Assembly (NCBI GenBank): GCA_013368325.1
Contig: JAACJK010000226.1
Coordinates: 1-64,000, forward strand
Reading direction: 5' to 3'
DNA from: Ephemerocybe angulata
Taxonomy: Eukaryota > Basidiomycota > Agaricomycetes > Agaricales > Psathyrellaceae
Length of the DNA: 64,000 nucleotides
Within the stretch, counting starts at the first letter, position 1; each line of letters begins with the position of its first letter. A model generated the notes under the pieces. That model was not told where the DNA came from. It did no database searches and saw only the letters and a list, made by a program, of their open reading frames with translations. Positions 35,090-46,942 of this stretch are shown one piece after another. A program made the translations under genes and the position numbers.

Positions 35090-35622
35090 AGGTAGATATG
35101 TAAAGGGTCTGTGATATATCAAGAGGTATTTCAATCCCCGTGCCCTAAGCTTGCCACATGTCACAACCCGGGTCCCTGACTCCGGCGCCTAAATCTTTGC
35201 TAAATGTGCCCCTACACAACTCCTACATCTTCACCTATTATTTTGCTTTAATATCACAACTTTTATTGAGGAATGGCTTGGACTTTGTGACTATGACGGC
35301 CCCACTGCCCAAGGGTGACCGCAGTCGAAACTGAACCCGAGGATGGGCGCCTATTCAACCGATCCAAACCCCACGTGCATTCCCGATGTCGTCGGATAAG
35401 CAAGGTTGGGTATATTAAGAGCATCTTTCGTGTCGTTTGAGGGGTCGTCAAGCATTCCGGCGAAGCATCAGAAGATGATCGATGAGTGAGGCAGACCAGG
35501 CAGGGGCTGACAATCATCGCCTCAGGAAGGCATTTGCAATCGTGTTGCGCAGCCTTCTTTCAAGTTCGCCCTTCTCCAATTTAATTGGTGGGAACGCCGA
35601 CCTCGCTCTTTGGGACAATCAC
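35090..35622. other. intergenic stretch upstream of the membrane-protein gene
   Basis: No supported gene. The minus-strand open frames at 35263-35517 and 35522-35806 have no domain and overlap the promoter region. Confidence 0.5.
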
Positions 35623-35630
35623 TATATAAA
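35623..35630 (+). promoter_or_regulatory. TATA box of the membrane-protein gene
   Basis: TATATAAA lies 61 bp before the ATG at 35691. Confidence 0.65.
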
Positions 35631-35690
35631 AGAGAGCCCCGGAAAAAGTACGCCCTTTTGATCTCCTGCAACATAACTTGAACCACCACA

Positions 35691-38030
35691 ATGCGCACCT
35701 CAGCCGATCCTCCCAAGCGGCCACTTGCCATTCGATATATCCCCGACTTTCTCCTCAGCGACGCGATGCGTTTATGGTGCCTACGATGGACTATAGGGAC
35801 AAGCATAATTGCTGTTTACTACAGTGCTTATATCTGCGCGGTGCTAGGAAAGTTCAGTAGCTGGTACGGACTCAGCTTGGACTGGGCCCTATTCTTCCTG
35901 GTCCTGTCCATCGTCACCTTGGTTCATCACATTGCGAGGTACTTTTCTCAATGTTACTTGTCGATATAAACACCTACCCTCAATTGTTTTGTATAGTGCC
36001 TTCAAAGAAGTCCTCGTTCTCCCGATGGCGTTAATCGACGCCGCCCTCACACTCGGCGAGCTCGGCTGTGAGTTTGCATGTCAATGGTCGTGGTTGTCTT
36101 AATTGTATTTTCGACTTTCTACTCACTGGACAGGACTCTCTTATGCCAGGCTTCCTCTACATCAACAGCAGATTTATGATCATGAAATACCAAAGGAATG
36201 TCGAATTTGATTGGTTTCCGAAGAGGGCCATATTCGGACTTGTCTCCCTCTTGGTCTTAACGATCTGTCTCGTATTCTTGCTTGCATTGAAGGTGATAGA
36301 TCTTGCGAGTAAGAATGCAGGTCGCCCGAGCGTTGCAAATGCAAGGCGGGGATTTATAGAACCCCCTACAGCCTGGTGGAAGTATCCACGGGATGTGTTG
36401 GTTGGACGAGGAGCGTGGGTCGAGAAGTTGCCGTAGGTCCGCTCCGTCGCTGATTAGAATCATTGGCTAACCGTAACTCTTCTCAAAAGGGGGGAGGCGT
36501 TCTGGGTTCGGCTCCTCCGTGGAACGGTTGCAGTCTTCATGCTCCTAATTATCATCACTTTCGCGACATACGCGATTATCCTCAAGCCAGTCGCGGAAAT
36601 GGGAATGACGCCCAACAAAGAGTACCGCGCTGAAGGGCTGCCCAGCACGTTTACCTTAACGACAACACCTGTCTGGTACATCACCTTGGTGCGTTGCCCG
36701 CACCCGACCCCGCGCTGTAAGTACGGCGCTAACTTCTCCACTTACTGCACTATCAGGTCTGGCCGTTGCAGGTCGACGCTCCCAAACATATCATCAATGT
36801 ATCAACAGTGGGGGCCGTTTGGAGCCTTCCAGAGGGCACGGAGTCAAACCCAATCTGTAGCCCTGTGGAGGAGACACTCTCAGGTCAGCCCTGGACGCAG
36901 TATTACGACATCATTTCTTTCATGTGCGACCGGCCGCAAGTTCCAGGAAGGAGGGACGACGGTATGTCGGTTGATGCGATGGATAGTGCGACGAGAAGGG
37001 CACTTACACTGTCACATAGACACATCATTCCCTGTGTTCTCGAATTACTCCGACTACGTGACCCCTGACCTTGAGCTAACGGTTGACTTTTCTGAGCTCT
37101 ATGGGCCCAAGTGGCAAGCGGGTTCGAATGCGAACCGGCTATGGGATACCCTCCAAATTTTTGTGGGTCTCACAGCCAATGTGGAGGAGATGCTCAACGC
37201 CACCCAGCCAGCACTTCTGTTCCCTGGTACACATATGCTTGGGTCGGTAGGATGGTTTATCAGACAACGCCTGGACCCCGACTATCTTGCAACGATAGGA
37301 TACGAGGTGAACGCCATATATCCTCATCCCGGACTAAATTCCTTACATGCGACACATCCTGCAGTTACACAAGACCTTCCTCGTTACAAAGGTAGCGCAG
37401 ATGACGATCAACCCATTCATCGCCGATTTTGCAGCTCCAGAACGAGGTGGGCCAAATATCTCGACGCTCAGCATTATGAAGGCCCCACCTCCCTTCGAGT
37501 TCACCGTCGTCCAAGACTATCGCAGCGACTCTGTCTTGACAGGGCTCGCGTCAGTTGGGGGCCTTAGCTCGTTTTTCAGCACTTTCCTCGCGATCTGGCT
37601 AGGGGCAAGCTTGATGGGAACGCTATTGGGTGCGCCGAACTAATTCATCTCGATATGACATGGGACTGAATGGAAGCCAGGTATAAAACCCTATAGCCCT
37701 TTTGGCATTCTCCATGGCATGGACAAGGAGCAAAAGAACATAGCGACGGAATGCCGAGCCCAATATCCCATGCTCCGTGACGACATCGCAGCCCTCAGGA
37801 TCCACAGATCCCGCGGGCTCATTGCCTTCCTTTTCGACACGTTGATCGATATCAAGGAGTTGAATCTGAACGAAGATGGCAGGAGCCTATCAACGTACGA
37901 GAAACTGGACGACGGGGCCGTAGAGGAGGGACTGCAGGAGCTGCGGCGGACCGTCTCTAATTCGGCAATGACGGAGAGCGAAGGTGACGGAGATACTTCA
38001 TCTCTTGCGCCACTGGTAGAGAAATATTAG
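35691..38030 (+). CDS. multi-pass membrane protein of an agaricomycete-specific uncharacterised family
   Basis: Eight exons close in phase to 635 residues: 35691-35938, 35997-36067, 36150-36432, 36490-36688, 36757-36961, 37020-37306, 37365-37629, 37681-38030. Transmembrane helices are predicted by eye near residues 32-54 (TIGTSIIAVYYSAYICAVLG), 61-80, 88-112, 140-168 and 200-230. A large probably extracytoplasmic domain (WPLQVDAPKHIINVS, WDTLQIFVGLTANVEEML, several N-x-S/T) follows, and a final helix is near 500-525 (GGLSSFFSTFLAIWLGASLM). The tail begins KPYSPFGILHGMDKEQKN. From memory, many mushroom fungi carry proteins with the same DSVLTGLASVGG-TM-...PFGI(L/F)H arrangement and no known role. 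The frame is intact. It lies immediately upstream of the CHAT gene on the same strand. Confidence 0.75.
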
Positions 38031-38146
38031 CTCTGCCAAGGCTACTCACCAAGTTGCTACACGTACAACACAGTATACACCTTTAATTCTGTGTTTAGCG
38101 CCCAACAGAACTCCGAGCCGTGACTCATCTTGCCTTCGCTGATATC

Positions 38147-39383
38147 ATGGCTGGGCTACCCCACGACGGCCCAGTGGTAATTATCAATGTCCACCAAGAC
38201 AGATGTGACGCTTTGGCACTCCTGGCAGGACTTGACGAGCCCCTAGCAGTCCCACTTCCTTCTTTCACGTACACAAAAGCGTACAGGCTGCGTGATCGAT
38301 TAAAGGAGATGCTGATGGCCCCTCATGCGAGAGTGAGGGTCTCTGAGGACGTCGCGCGTCCATTACCGAGCGACGAAGCGGAGGATCCTGAAAATGAGAG
38401 AGGATGTAGGCCTGCCCCAACGGCTCGGTCCAAAGCTCTCACCGCAATACTCCGCGATCTCTGGATTGATGTCGTGAAACCCATTCTTGATGCTCTCGCT
38501 TTGACCACGGTGCGTACGTTCAATGGTACAGAGAGAAGACACTGACTCTTGGTGAAAGCCCGGCTCTGCGTCCCTTCCGAGGGTCTGGTGGTGTGCTACA
38601 GGCCCTCTCGCCTTCCTCCCCATACACGCAGCCGGGATCTACGGAAGAGCAGAGTCAGTAAAGGTTTCAGATTTTGTTGTGTCATCGTACATTCCGACCG
38701 TCACATCTCTCATGACCCGCCTCGGCCGCCCAACATCGAACTCCACGTCGAAAGAAGGACTCCTGCTGGTCAGCCACCCAAATGTCGAAGGGTTACAGCC
38801 AGTTCCGGGAGCCACAAGAGAAATTCGAACCATCGAAAGTCAACTTTCGTCTTTCTGGGGCGTTCGCTCAGCAACCCTGGAGGGTGGTTTGGCCACAGTC
38901 AAGGGAGTAGCTGAAGCACTCACCGAATACAGCTGCGTCCATCTCGCATGCCACGCCGCACAAGACACCTCGGACCCCCTCTCAAGCGGGTTATTTCTCC
39001 ACGATGGACGTCTCCATATCTCAACGCTCATCGAGAGCGATCTCAGGTCCGCTGAGCTGGCGTTTCTCTCGGCTTGTCAAACAAGCGCCGGTGACGAGCA
39101 ATTGTCAGAGGAGGCCGTGCACCTCGCAGCGGGGATGCTTGCGGCCGGCTATCGTGGAGTAGTCGCAACGATGTGGGCCATTCAAGACCAACATGCGCCA
39201 GATGTTTCCCGGGACTACTACAGCGAGCTGTTTCACATTTCCGAGGAGGGTGGGGATGGCAAGATCGATGTCTCTCGGGCAGCGTATGCGCTACATGCTG
39301 CGATTGGGAGACTTCAGGAGAAACTGGGCGACAGTGAGGACGCTCTCGTTTGCTGGGTTCCCTACGTCCACTTCGGCCTTTGA
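38147..39383 (+). CDS. TPR-less CHAT domain protein
   Basis: Two exons (38147-38509 and 38559-39383, intron 49 bp) give 395 residues if the in-frame ATG at 38147 is used. The frame shows ILRDLWIDVVKPILDALALTT, then LPRVWWCATGPLAFLPIHAAG. The catalytic His block is VHLACHAAQ (His253) and the Cys block FLSACQTSAGDE (Cys294). It ends CWVPYVHFGL. These are the landmarks of the caspase-like CHAT peptidase domain. Unlike the minus-strand copy at 21-25 kb, the domain is intact but no TPR repeats precede it: 38031-38100 is non-coding and the next gene ends at 38030. The region equivalent to FESFLQP is also missing just before the start, consistent with a 5' truncation by rearrangement. It may be a functional stand-alone protease-like domain or a remnant. 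Confidence 0.7.
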
Positions 39384-41276
39384 TTGATATTGTCGTGATG
39401 ACGAGGACAAGACGAGGACAGGTTTGTCAAATGAGTGCGTGGAGCAATTGGAGTGTCATTTTGTTCTCTTAAACGATCATCTCGCGTTTCACTGTGACCC
39501 GGTCTGAACGCTGGGGAAAGTAATTGCTTACCGGTCTGAGCAATGCGGCACTGATTGGCGGAGATTGAGGAGGTTCGGCGAGCACTCTCCGTCTCCTTCG
39601 CTGCTTTTGAGCTTGATTGCACATATTTGCACTTCAGGCTATGGGCTTTGATGGACTCCGAGTGCGGTGCCCTACCCCCGGCGCTCTTTCAGACCATCAT
39701 TCTTGTGGAGATGGGTCCTAGGATGCTCGGGAACCGGAAGGGGAACGTCGTTACTGAGATAAGGATAGCCAGAAGATAGCTACCCAAGGAGAGAGACCCC
39801 TTTTGTCAGATGAATCAATCGGATAAATGAATGATCCTCTGAATATCACTTGGTCCTCAAATTTGGAGCTCTTTGTTATTTTGTGCCATGTGCATTTGGA
39901 ATTTTGGACCGCCTGTTATCGGAAGTTAACTATGTAGATATGCTAAACCCGGTTGATCAACGAGACTATGCTCCAGATCCCTCCCACTCTGTTGTAAGTT
40001 GCTTTATACTGAGCCAGATTCTATTAAGCAACACACCCGAGTCAGTCAAATTGCTGCACACCAATGTGTCTCCCTGTCCTGACCGACACCCAAGAGTCAT
40101 CATTTGAATGACTTGAAATTAGTCCATTTTACATGTAATCAGAAGAAGATTTGCAAAGCTGCACTGCCGTCACCAATGATTCCCTGATCAGCCGGTCGTC
40201 ATCCGCTGTGCTTTCCAGGGCGTTCTTAGGCCGGTATGGGTGCTACATACGGTACTGTTGGCATTTTCCCTTAAGCCCTTACTGTATAGCCCTTGTAACA
40301 CGTTCAAAGAAAACTCTCCGAGGGCCGAGAGTGTGTGGTTGAGATTCGAAAGAGGGCGGGCTTGTGCAAAATTCATTTCCATCGTATTCACGTGAGTTCT
40401 GGCCTTCTGACAGAATTACCATGCCCCACTTCATTACTCAGATATAGTCAGCGGAGAACGCTCGGGAACTAGGTCCAGTGCCAAAGGACTTTTGACTGTC
40501 ACTACGACCACAGCTCCGAGTCCGAAGTGCCCAGTGATCCCAGACACCGCCACTGCACACAGAGGAAAGAGCGAATTCGCCCGAAGACCCAAGGCCAGCC
40601 AATCGACCTATAAACTAAGTAATAAATTATATCAAAGGATGACTACCTCCTTTGCAAGAATAGACCTACCGGTCAACAGGAGATCGTAAGTTCCCACATA
40701 GGGAATTTCCAACCTCACGACTTTAGCGCCCATGCCCCATCCCGGCGCTTGTCTCGATCTAATTCTCGTAGTAGAGACGAACAGCATTTCTGCGTTTATC
40801 CTGTAGCTTCTCCATGCTCCCCCTCCATTGACTCTAGGACATCAGCGGGACCTCGATGATTAATTATGTGTCAACTCGTCGTTGCACAGCCCGCAGGACA
40901 GTCGCAGCTCGGTGGGACCAATCTCGGGGTACACAATGTCTTCTCGCCTAGTGGCCTAATTTTCTAACTCAGAGAGAGTCTAACCTCTGGTGCCAGTTAA
41001 TATCAATGTGTAGCAGTCAATTCCTCCAGGGTGAAGATATTGAGCACCGTCTATCATTAGAGTCAGGCAGCTCGACCGATTTGCGTCACGACACACGAGA
41101 ACAGCAATACGCAGACGACTATCAGCTCCACGAGTACCTCAGCGCAGACCATTTCTGTTTAAGGTCGACGGAATCCGGTGTTTCCGTCAACGCTGCCGAC
41201 CCGTCGTCGACTCGTTCTTGTGTTCGAATCAACTCACAGTGGGATATACCCATGCTCTCGGCCAGAAAATATGGGA
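39384..41276. other. 1.9-kb intergenic stretch, nothing recognised
   Basis: No supported gene. Open frames are short and lack domains. The last 80 bp is the promoter of the DUF6593 gene. Confidence 0.5.
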
Positions 41277-41282
41277 TATATA
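41277..41282 (+). promoter_or_regulatory. TATA-like box of DUF6593 gene 1
   Basis: TATATA (in GGGATATATAGCG) lies about 80 bp before the ATG at 41360. Confidence 0.45.
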
Positions 41283-41359
41283 GCGCGCAGTATGCAAGTA
41301 GACTGAAAACTCATCACCATACTCCTACTCAACCAATTCCTTCTCAATCTTGCGAAGAC

Positions 41360-42095
41360 ATGTCTCACTCCTCCAACCCTTACGCTCAAGGTGGATGGTC
41401 TAATCCTTCCAATCCCAATTCTGCCGCACCTGAATACTGGCAAGGTGCCATGCCGCATGCGCCAACCTTCGGAGCCTTGCCGTCTGCATCTGTAGCGGCA
41501 TCTCCCAGTCTTGTCACCTTTCAATTCAATTCTTACAATGGAGACACGTTGAATTCAACCGTCACCGACTCCAACCAGCAAATATACTTTAACATCTCCA
41601 CGGCCCCGGGCCCGATCAAGGTCACGACGTTCTCGACGGCCGACGGCATGCCATTTGCGACGGTCGAATGGTCCTCACCACCATTGGTGACTATCAAGAG
41701 TTTGGTTCCGAGACAAGATGCAACAAAGTGGCTGTTATTCTCGCGTGATCGAGGGTAAGCGCACTGGCCGCCTTTCCCGTCTCGGGGCATGGTATAGCTA
41801 ACATCGGCCCCGTTATAGTACTGCCGCTCTCGGTGTGGGACCCCAATGCTTCTTGTGGGTCTTCCAAGGATCGAGTATATATGTGAGCAGACCTTTCTTC
41901 ATGGATTAACCACCTCTAAAGTTCTTGTCCTTTTAGCTGTACCGATCTGAGTCGAACCCCCCGGAGCGCCTTGCCAAGCTTTATCGAAGGGATTCACTAT
42001 GCTTCGATGTCAACGTGTCGGCGCTTCGAAACAGCAGCTCCCTGGAAGTTTTCATCGTCGCTGCTGCATTGCTTCAATCCAGTCGACCCATGTAG
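41360..42095 (+). CDS. DUF6593-type protein, copy 1
   Basis: Three exons (41360-41754, 41819-41882, 41937-42095) give 205 residues. A Pro/Asn/Ala-rich lead (SSNPYAQGGWSNPSNPN...APTFGALP) is followed by the beta-rich domain FQFNSYNGDTLNSTVTDSN, YFNISTAPG, FATVEWSSPP, VTIKSLVPRQDATKWLLFSR and CFLWVFQGSSIYLYR. It ends LEVFIVAAALLQSS. This matches the pattern I know for DUF6593, a small family abundant in mushrooms with no assigned activity (the fold resembles lipid- or scramblase-like beta barrels in some predictions). Paralogue at 43414 with identical intron positions. Confidence 0.75.
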
Positions 42096-43413
42096 ACCCT
42101 TTAGATTGCATGTGATTTCACCTGAGCACACCAATCGTACTTAGGACTGCTTAGCAGGCTTGCCCGATGCCCACCTGATGATATTTACTCACAAAATTTC
42201 TTCTTGTTCTCTTTAGTGAACCTCAGCGCCAATCTGCCCTGACGCAGATGGGTTTTAATTGATATTCAGCCTCAACTGAGAGGCAATCAATGTTCGGGTA
42301 ACTAACAAAGGCACAAGGGAACCGTTGATCATTGGTCGCGGACCGCGCAGAGAGCCAATACTGGCCACGTGGCCTGAGCACGGGCCTTTATGCCCTCGGG
42401 AAGTCCAAGCAAGCGCCGGAGCTGTTGCCTCAACGCCCTCGGACGCTTTAATGACGGAACTTTGTGGTACCACGCGTCAAGTTTGACTTAGACTATGCAT
42501 AGTTCTATGTAGCCCACAGACTGTCTCTCCGAGTGATGAGGAGAACACAATGCTGTCTTGGTGGGAATGATGCAATCTGAAAGACTGGATGGACCATCTG
42601 TGCGCGCCATCTGACGGGAAAATCACGCATCGCCCTGGATATCTGCCTTCCTCCGCGATCCGTCGAAGTGCATAGGTACTCCCTATTGAGGAATAGCCCC
42701 CGAAATGAGACCTCAGAATCCTAATTGGGGTCGTTATCCCGTGGACCCACCGGCGAGGTGTGGCCAGAGATCCTAATATCGATATCGCATGGAAAGTCAG
42801 CCCTTTGCCAACATCCGACACTCTCAATGTTTTCAGAGTAGGAAGTTTGCAAAGAATATCGTTAGCGAGGTAGTAGTAGTCAGCTCACTGCACGATGCAC
42901 GCCCTGTAGCCTATGATTCACTGCTTACCAGCACGAGCGCCTATTTGATGGCGCTCGTCGGGATCCCAAAAATGCTTACGAGCAATCGATCGGGACTGCC
43001 TTCACTAAAGCTTGGATAGCCGGAATCTACTGGAATATTCCCATCGTCTTTTTGACTCGTGCTCGCATGGGATGTAATTGTTTTTAACAGCAGATACAAG
43101 GATTGGTGAAGGTTACAGAAGTGTGGAGAACAAAGTTCGAGTCGCCTGGGTGTCGGGAATACGAGCGGTGATGGGAACCCTGAAAACGGAAGGCATCCGG
43201 AATCCCCGACGCCCAGTATGTTCCCAATGCTCGAGTCAAATACGCGTTTCAGGAACTCTTTGGACTCCAACGTTCACTTCTACCTCTTCGCAGTGCTCGG
43301 ATTTGTGTGGGGTATAAGTACTGTCGAGAACTTTCTGAAAATGCAGGCCAATTTCTCGCTTTCGAAGTCCCAAGCTTTCACCAAACCCCTTCATCCACCA
43401 CCCGACTCACAGA
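42096..43413. other. intergenic stretch between the two DUF6593 genes, nothing recognised
   Basis: No supported gene. A TATA-like GGGGTATAAG sits at 43307-43316, about 100 bp before the second gene. Confidence 0.5.
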
Positions 43414-44139
43414 ATGTACGGAAGCAACCCCTACGCACAAGCCGGCTGGTCGAACCCCCAGAACCCACTCTCTGTGGCGGCCAACCCTTGGTTCCCCAAT
43501 GCCGCGCCGCAGGGGCCAACGTTTGGCGCGTTACCAGCTTCCACGGTCAACGGATCCCGCTACACATTTGATTTCACCCCCGTTCAACCAAACATCCTGA
43601 ACTGCACTGTTATCGGCCCCGGACACGACGTTTACTTCCGTATCGTCACTACAAACGATGGAGTCACAACGATCCTGAAGCCCAGGGACCAAACGCTAGC
43701 GCGTATTGAATGGGGTGCAGAGTCGGTGGTCGAAGTCCGCGACATTGTTCCCCGACAACGGGCATCGCAATGGCTTGCTCTTTCTGGAGATAAAAGGTTA
43801 GACACCAACTTCAGACGCTCTCATCGTGTAATAGTAGTAATCTAACTCCCGTTTCATTCAGCTATCGAGCTATGGTAGCCAACGAGAAGAACTATTTCTG
43901 GGTTCCCCGCGGCTCATCTATCGTTGTAAGAACTGCTTCTGTGTCCAGAATTCATTCAAGCTAACACACGTTCCCAGCTTTACAGGGCGAACTCGACGCC
44001 ACCGATTGAGTATGGAGCCATCACGCGTTCTTCAACGTCAGTGTCTCTCCATCTCACTGGGGATGCATTCTCAGCTGGAGTCCTTGAGGCCGCGGTTGTG
44101 GCAACTCTTCTATTCCAATCGGGCCGTAATATCTCTTGA
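43414..44139 (+). CDS. DUF6593-type protein, copy 2
   Basis: Three exons (43414-43796, 43862-43925, 43978-44139) give 202 residues: YGSNPYAQAGWSNPQNP, GPTFGALPASTV, FDFTPVQPNILNCTVIGPGH, YFRIVTTN, ARIEWGAESVVEVRDIVPRQ, WLALSGDKR, FWVPRGSSIVLYR, and a C-terminal AAVVATLLFQSGRNIS. Same three-exon plan as the gene at 41360, so this is a tandem duplication about 2 kb apart with substantial divergence. Both frames are intact. Confidence 0.78.
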
Positions 44140-45110
44140 AAGAGTGAATGCACGCCGCGTCCGATCAAGATTCGACGCTTCTTTAGCATCACGTCTAGAG
44201 TGATGCCTCCTTTACCCTCTCTTTCCGTTATCTACTCTTTCAGGCGACCATTAGACGCCCGCTCACAATTGTATTTTAGTAAGGTTGTCAGCTTCAGACA
44301 CTTGAAGATGTAACCATTATATATGTATCTATCCCTGTTAGAGTCTCCGATCCTTACTGTAGCCTTATGTTATGTTAGCAATTCCATTCCCCTTCATGCT
44401 AAACGTTTTGTTGGTTTGAAGTAATGATTCAACACGAGCCCAAACCATTTGGCGCTTGGGACTGCATTTGTCCTTTCAGAAATAGCCACCATAACAGCTG
44501 CCTGGATAGTACTTAGTAGGATTGGCGGGCGAAATTCGGAGATACAGCCTTGACCGAATGATCGCCCCGTGCACACTGGCATCTGATAGCTTTGGCTTAA
44601 GCGCCCACTTGAACCTATCCGACCATCGGAGTCGAACCATTGGATAACAGTAAAAGAAGCTGCCGACATGAGCGGGTGTGAGACCTTGATACTCGTAGGT
44701 ATCAGTAGTTGAGGACTGAGCGGCAAAGTTGTGTATACAATTAGAACTCAGAATCTGCTTATTGACCAGTCCGCCCTTCGTTCTCTATCTCCACAGCTTA
44801 CGTTCGGCCATGTATATCATTGGGGGTTTATTTGATATAGCGCTCTCTTAACCTATCGAAGTCTGGACTGTGGGGAAATGAACGTCCAGACTTAGAGCCA
44901 TTCCACCTGTCAAAGGCATTATACATAGCGCATCGGTCATGGTCGGACTTGGATCGGACCTTGCTCAACGCCTTCATCGCAGATATGGAGCAATACTGAG
45001 TATGCAGTCTATGGGTCTCGGCATAGCTGCTACACGTATTGGACAGTGGGATAAGCCTAGAGGGGCCTTGGTCACTTCCATGTTTCCTGCCAGAATTCGC
45101 GGCGCCGACA
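44140..45110. other. intergenic stretch, nothing recognised
   Basis: No supported gene on either strand. Confidence 0.5.
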
Positions 45111-45117
45111 TATAAAA
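45111..45117 (+). promoter_or_regulatory. TATA box of the single-pass membrane protein gene
   Basis: TATAAAA lies about 80 bp before the ATG at 45197. Confidence 0.6.
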
Positions 45118-45196
45118 CACCATCACTGACCGTCTGCTTGATCGAAACAGATTCGCAGAACACAACTTGTATCAGCTCGACCAACTTCTATTCTCA

Positions 45197-46144
45197 ATGT
45201 CCATCTTTCAACCCCTCCTCGTTCTCGATGACAGAGACCCCTCAATAATCTACAAAGGGGATTGGACGCCCGGGGGAGTGCCATTAGAATACGGCGGCAC
45301 TACGACCTACAGCCTCCGTCCGAACTCGACTGCACTTGTTCCATTCTATGGTGAGTTTCTCATATTTGGCCGAAGGGTTTTCCTGATACTACTAACAATC
45401 CACTGCAGGGGACTCAATATCGGTCATCGGGACGCTGAAAGCTCAGACGAGCGCTGCTCTCAATCAAACTCTCGACATGACTTTCACTTTAGACGATGGG
45501 GTTACCCTCTCACCGACAACGGTACACCTCGGTCAACCCCAGGCAACCACGTACCATGTCAACATCTTCCAGTCGAAGCTCCTCCCAGTCCGCAGATACA
45601 AACTCACAATATCCCACGACACGCCTGAAAATGGTTTCCTGTGCCTTGACGCCTTTTACATCGGTGGCCACGACATGTACCCCTCCTCCAGCACCAGCGG
45701 TGGTGCACGGTCAGCGCCACTTAGCTTGGTCATTGTTCTTGGCTCCCTTCTAGGTGCCTCGGTTCTCATAACCCTTTTCCTCGTTTACCGTCTTCGAATG
45801 GGCAGGTCAATCCTATATAGTCGAGATGGCGCGACATTTGGTAAGCTATACGCTCCCCACCCCCTTCCCCTGACTATATTCATGAAGGGTAATAGTGGCG
45901 ACACCTGAGCCTCAGAAGATGTCACATGCTAGTAGAGACAAAGAGAATTCCCTTCCGAGTCCCCATCGCTTGTCTAAGGGTGAGCCTCCGCCAGGTTTAT
46001 AGACGTCGTGCCTCAGGCTTATTGAAATGATATTTCTCCTCGATAGAGTGCCCTTCTCACGAGCCACTCACCACCAGACCGCTTAGTGATAGTAGCTATA
46101 GTGGACCGCCTCTACCAGGGCTCGGTTCGCATACTCCGAGTTAA
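45197..46144 (+). CDS. single-pass membrane protein with an extracellular carbohydrate-binding-like domain
   Basis: Four exons (45197-45350, 45409-45840, 45896-45979, 46047-46144) close to 255 residues. The start reads SIFQPLLVLDDRDPSIIYKG, followed by the galactose-binding-like pattern GDW...GGTTTYSL...FYGDSISVIGTLK and several N-x-T sites. One transmembrane helix spans about residues 168-190 (LSLVIVLGSLLGASVLITLFLVYRL), then a basic stop-transfer and a Ser/Pro-rich cytoplasmic tail. This layout (no cleavable signal, VDDxDPSIxY start, TM, Ser-rich tail) is common in uncharacterised agaricomycete surface proteins. Ligand and role are unknown. Confidence 0.7.
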
Positions 46145-46337
46145 CTTCATCATTGGCGACTCCTGGTGGAAGCTTGTCAAATCGATAATGTGTATCATAC
46201 AATTACTTAGCATAATCTCACTTTTGTTTGTGGTTCAGTCACACCGAGAGCGAAGCAATGTGTGGGACTATGGAAGGTTACATTCGGATGATTTCGTGGA
46301 GACTTGCCTAGGAAGATTAGGTTGTAGCACACAAAGC

Positions 46338-46358
46338 GTAGATTAGATTAGATTAGAT
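46338..46358. repeat. GATTA microsatellite
   Basis: About four GATTA units in a row, an AT-rich simple repeat and not a telomeric motif. Confidence 0.7.
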
Positions 46359-46770
46359 TCAGATTATAATACCGTCACCTCCAAGGTTGAAGGCGGAACC
46401 ATCTTCGTTCTCTACACCAACTGCCACCCCGATGCTCTCCAAATTTCGATTGCCTTTGTCAGTGATAACGAGTACCCATGCCTTTGTATCGACCATCCCG
46501 CGGGTAAAGTTGAAGGAATCCAATACAAATTGTACAACTTCAATAAGCGCCTGCCAATTGGCGCCGTGCTTTGGTTCATAGACACTCTCACGTGCGCTCG
46601 AGCAAAGCACAGAGGCATCGGCAAAGCCCTCTACAAAGCGCTACCATTGATCCAGATTTGGGACCAATGGCGAACCAAGCCAACGGACCTTTTAGACTTT
46701 AGCGCTTTGTCCACCTTGGCCGCCGTCATTGCTTTGCACACGCAGGCTGACTCCCTCAGGGATATATAAG
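46359..46770 (+). other. possible coding exon on either strand
   Basis: The plus strand reads coherently: VEGGTIFVLYTNCHPDALQ...IAFVSDNEYPCLCIDHPAG...YKLYNFNKRLPIGAVLW..., ending at 46769. The minus strand over the same bases is also open (NWQALIEVVQFVLDSFNFTR...). Neither gives a recognised domain. At most one is real. It may be a decayed 5' neighbour of the LRR gene. Confidence 0.25.
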
Positions 46771-46942
46771 CGATGGAAAATGGCTGAACCATGTAAATCA
46801 ACGCTTCCTTCTCTCCACAGCAGCCTATTGAATCGCCCCTCCTCATGGCCGACGATAAACACACCCAGCCGATGGCCCACCTTCGCAGCGACGAATTTCG
46901 CTTAAGCGCGCGTTCCCTGGATCTCACACTCTAGAAGACGAT

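Noticed and set aside
46338..46358. GATTA repeats as a possible telomere or internal telomeric repeat
   Set aside because: The fungal telomere unit is TTAGGG-type. Only about four GATTA units are present, so it is a simple microsatellite.
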